Below are positions 6,141-6,633 of a stretch of DNA of 6,633 bases, one piece after another. The position numbers were made by a program, and so were the translations under genes. The notes under the pieces are model-generated. The model was given only the letters and a program-made list of their open reading frames with translations, was not told where the DNA came from and did not search any database. The DNA is taken from assembly GCA_030608745.1 (NCBI GenBank), contig JAUWDQ010000147.1, forward strand, positions 1-6,633. Direction: 5' to 3'. Position 1 is the first letter of the stretch. Each line of letters starts with the position of its first letter. The stretch comes from Pseudomonadota bacterium (GTDB lineage Bacteria; Desulfobacterota; BSN033; WVXP01; G020346125).

Positions 6141-6371
6141 CTTTATAAGGTCCTTGTTCCGACAGATGGCTCGGATCATGCGAGAAAGGCCATTGAGTTT
6201 GCTGGAAAAAATAACGTTGATATGATAATTATGGGAATCCTTGGTGCAGGCAAGGTAGAAATGTTCATGCTCGGAAGCGTCTCCCATAAAGCCCGCCATA
6301 TAGCTGACTATACCTGCGTAACGGTAAAAAATTCCCTCATCCCTAAAAGATCCGTCCCAGGGCGAACATGA
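6141..6371 (+). pseudogene. Internally deleted universal stress protein (UspA family) remnant
   Basis: One continuous frame reads LYKVLVPTDGSDHARKAIEF (strand 1 and helix 1 of UspA). It then goes directly to NNVDMIIMGILGAGKVEMFM and LGSVSHKARHIADYTCVTVK, the last third of the fold. The nucleotide-binding signature G-2x-G-9x-G-S is kept (Gly32, Gly35, Gly45, Ser46 counted from 6141). Compared with the usual ~140-150 residues, about 80-90 central residues are missing, without a frameshift. The frame is open from 6108 after a TAA at 6105-6107, but no ATG, GTG or TTG occurs before the conserved DGS, and no ribosome-binding site is seen. It is most likely a dead gene. A 76-residue mini-protein from a rare start is a weak alternative. 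The AT-richer composition differs from the pump genes. Confidence 0.7.
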
Positions 6372-6378
6372 AAGATTA

Positions 6379-6413
6379 GGGGTCGCATCTTAAGGGCTTG
6401 TTGCCCAAACCCC
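6379..6413. other. Weak nested inverted repeat after the UspA remnant
   Basis: GGGGT (6379-6383) can pair with ACCCC (6409-6413), and inside it GGGC (6394-6397) pairs with GCCC (6403-6406). The interior is asymmetric and no T-run follows. It may be a worn terminator or the edge of the neighbouring repeat element. Confidence 0.2.
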
Positions 6414-6427
6414 CTTTCGCTCTCTGA

Positions 6428-6545
6428 AAAGAATTTTGACCACTCTAAAGTTCGCTTCACTGCAAACCTAAAACTCGCCTTTTGGGCTCAAACATTAGGT
6501 TTGCGGCCGTTCCGGTTCACTAAGAATGGTTACCAAAAATTCTTT
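6428..6545. repeat. 118-bp element with nested inverted repeats (MITE-like)
   Basis: The outer arms AAAGAATTTT (6428-6437) and AAAATTCTTT (6536-6545) are perfect 10-bp inverted repeats. The inner arms GCAAACCTAA (6462-6471) and TTAGGTTTGC (6495-6504) are also perfect over 10 bp, around a 23-base centre. The stretches between the arms show partial complementarity (ACCA-TCT against AGAATGGT). The whole can fold into one long interrupted hairpin. It has no ORF. It ends four bases before the second copy of the GTAAAAAGTC element, so two unrelated repeats lie side by side. Confidence 0.6.
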
Positions 6546-6549
6546 AATG

Positions 6550-6633
6550 TTGACGGCTTCGTAAAAAGTCCATCTGCCGTTCGACATGCTCACGGCCCTG
6601 AGCAAAGCCGAAGGGCTGCGTTCCGCTGCATCC
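6550..6633. repeat. Second copy of the GTAAAAAGTC element, cut by the window edge
   Basis: Positions 6550-6577 are identical to 128-155 over 28 bases, and 6617-6633 match 156-172 with one mismatch. Between them this copy carries 39 extra bases (6578-6616). It has the same orientation as the left copy, and its far end lies beyond the window. Confidence 0.75.
6578..6616. repeat. 39-bp palindromic repeat nested inside the second element copy
   Basis: These bases are absent from the left copy of the element. They start CGTTCGACATGCTCAC and end GCCGAAGGGC, a pattern I recall from the common dispersed repeat of the CCTTCGACA-GCTCAGG-CGAACGG type. A perfect stem, GCTCA/TGAGC (6588-6592 and 6599-6603), encloses CGGCCC. 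One repeat therefore appears to have inserted into another. Confidence 0.55.

Noticed and set aside
6048..6299. 83-codon leftward ORF
   Set aside because: It is the reverse of the UspA remnant, whose plus-strand frame carries clear conserved motifs.
1..6633. CRISPR array, tRNA or rRNA gene, insertion-sequence transposase, toxin-antitoxin pair
   Set aside because: No regularly spaced repeats, cloverleaf, rRNA-like segment, DDE-type transposase frame or paired small genes were seen.

Overview
The window looks like chromosomal DNA from a Gram-negative bacterium. My best guess is a member of the Desulfobacterota (former Deltaproteobacteria). The reasons are a complete tripartite-type RND pump cassette, a lipoprotein signal on the adaptor, moderately high GC in the genes, and dispersed palindromic repeats of the TTGACGGCTTCGTAAAAAGTC type that I recall from such genomes. 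The taxonomic guess is inference. No rRNA or tRNA gene or CRISPR array is visible.

Layout. Positions 1-290 are non-coding. They hold a strong leftward sigma70-like promoter with phased A-tracts, serving a gene beyond the left edge, and then a ~154-bp inverted-repeat element. Positions 291-552 hold only a doubtful leftward ORF. The main block, 553-5408, is a leftward three-gene operon read in the order tetR-type regulator, periplasmic adaptor lipoprotein, RND inner-membrane transporter. The last two genes overlap by 4 bp (ATGA). The 139-bp gap upstream of the regulator contains a near-consensus promoter (TTGAAA-17-TATAAT) whose -10 box abuts a perfect 16-bp palindrome. This is the expected layout for an autorepressed efflux operon. 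No outer-membrane factor gene is present, so the pump would need a TolC-like partner from elsewhere.

The right part, 5548-6633, is a decaying intergenic zone read rightward. It contains a small exported Ig-like/cadherin-like protein gene broken by a frameshift in a run of eight G, and then an internally deleted, start-less universal stress protein (UspA) remnant. After these come a 118-bp nested inverted repeat and a second, truncated copy of the left-hand repeat, with a different 39-bp repeat inserted in it. The two copies lie in the same orientation about 6.4 kb apart and bracket the pump cassette.

The pump operon itself is an ordinary type. The points most worth a second look are: the transporter's intramembrane relay (Asp-Asn in TM4 and Asn in place of the TM10 Lys); the compact promoter/operator; the frameshifted G8 gene; the mini-UspA; and the stacked, nested repeat elements. 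I found no clear evidence of a wholly new system.
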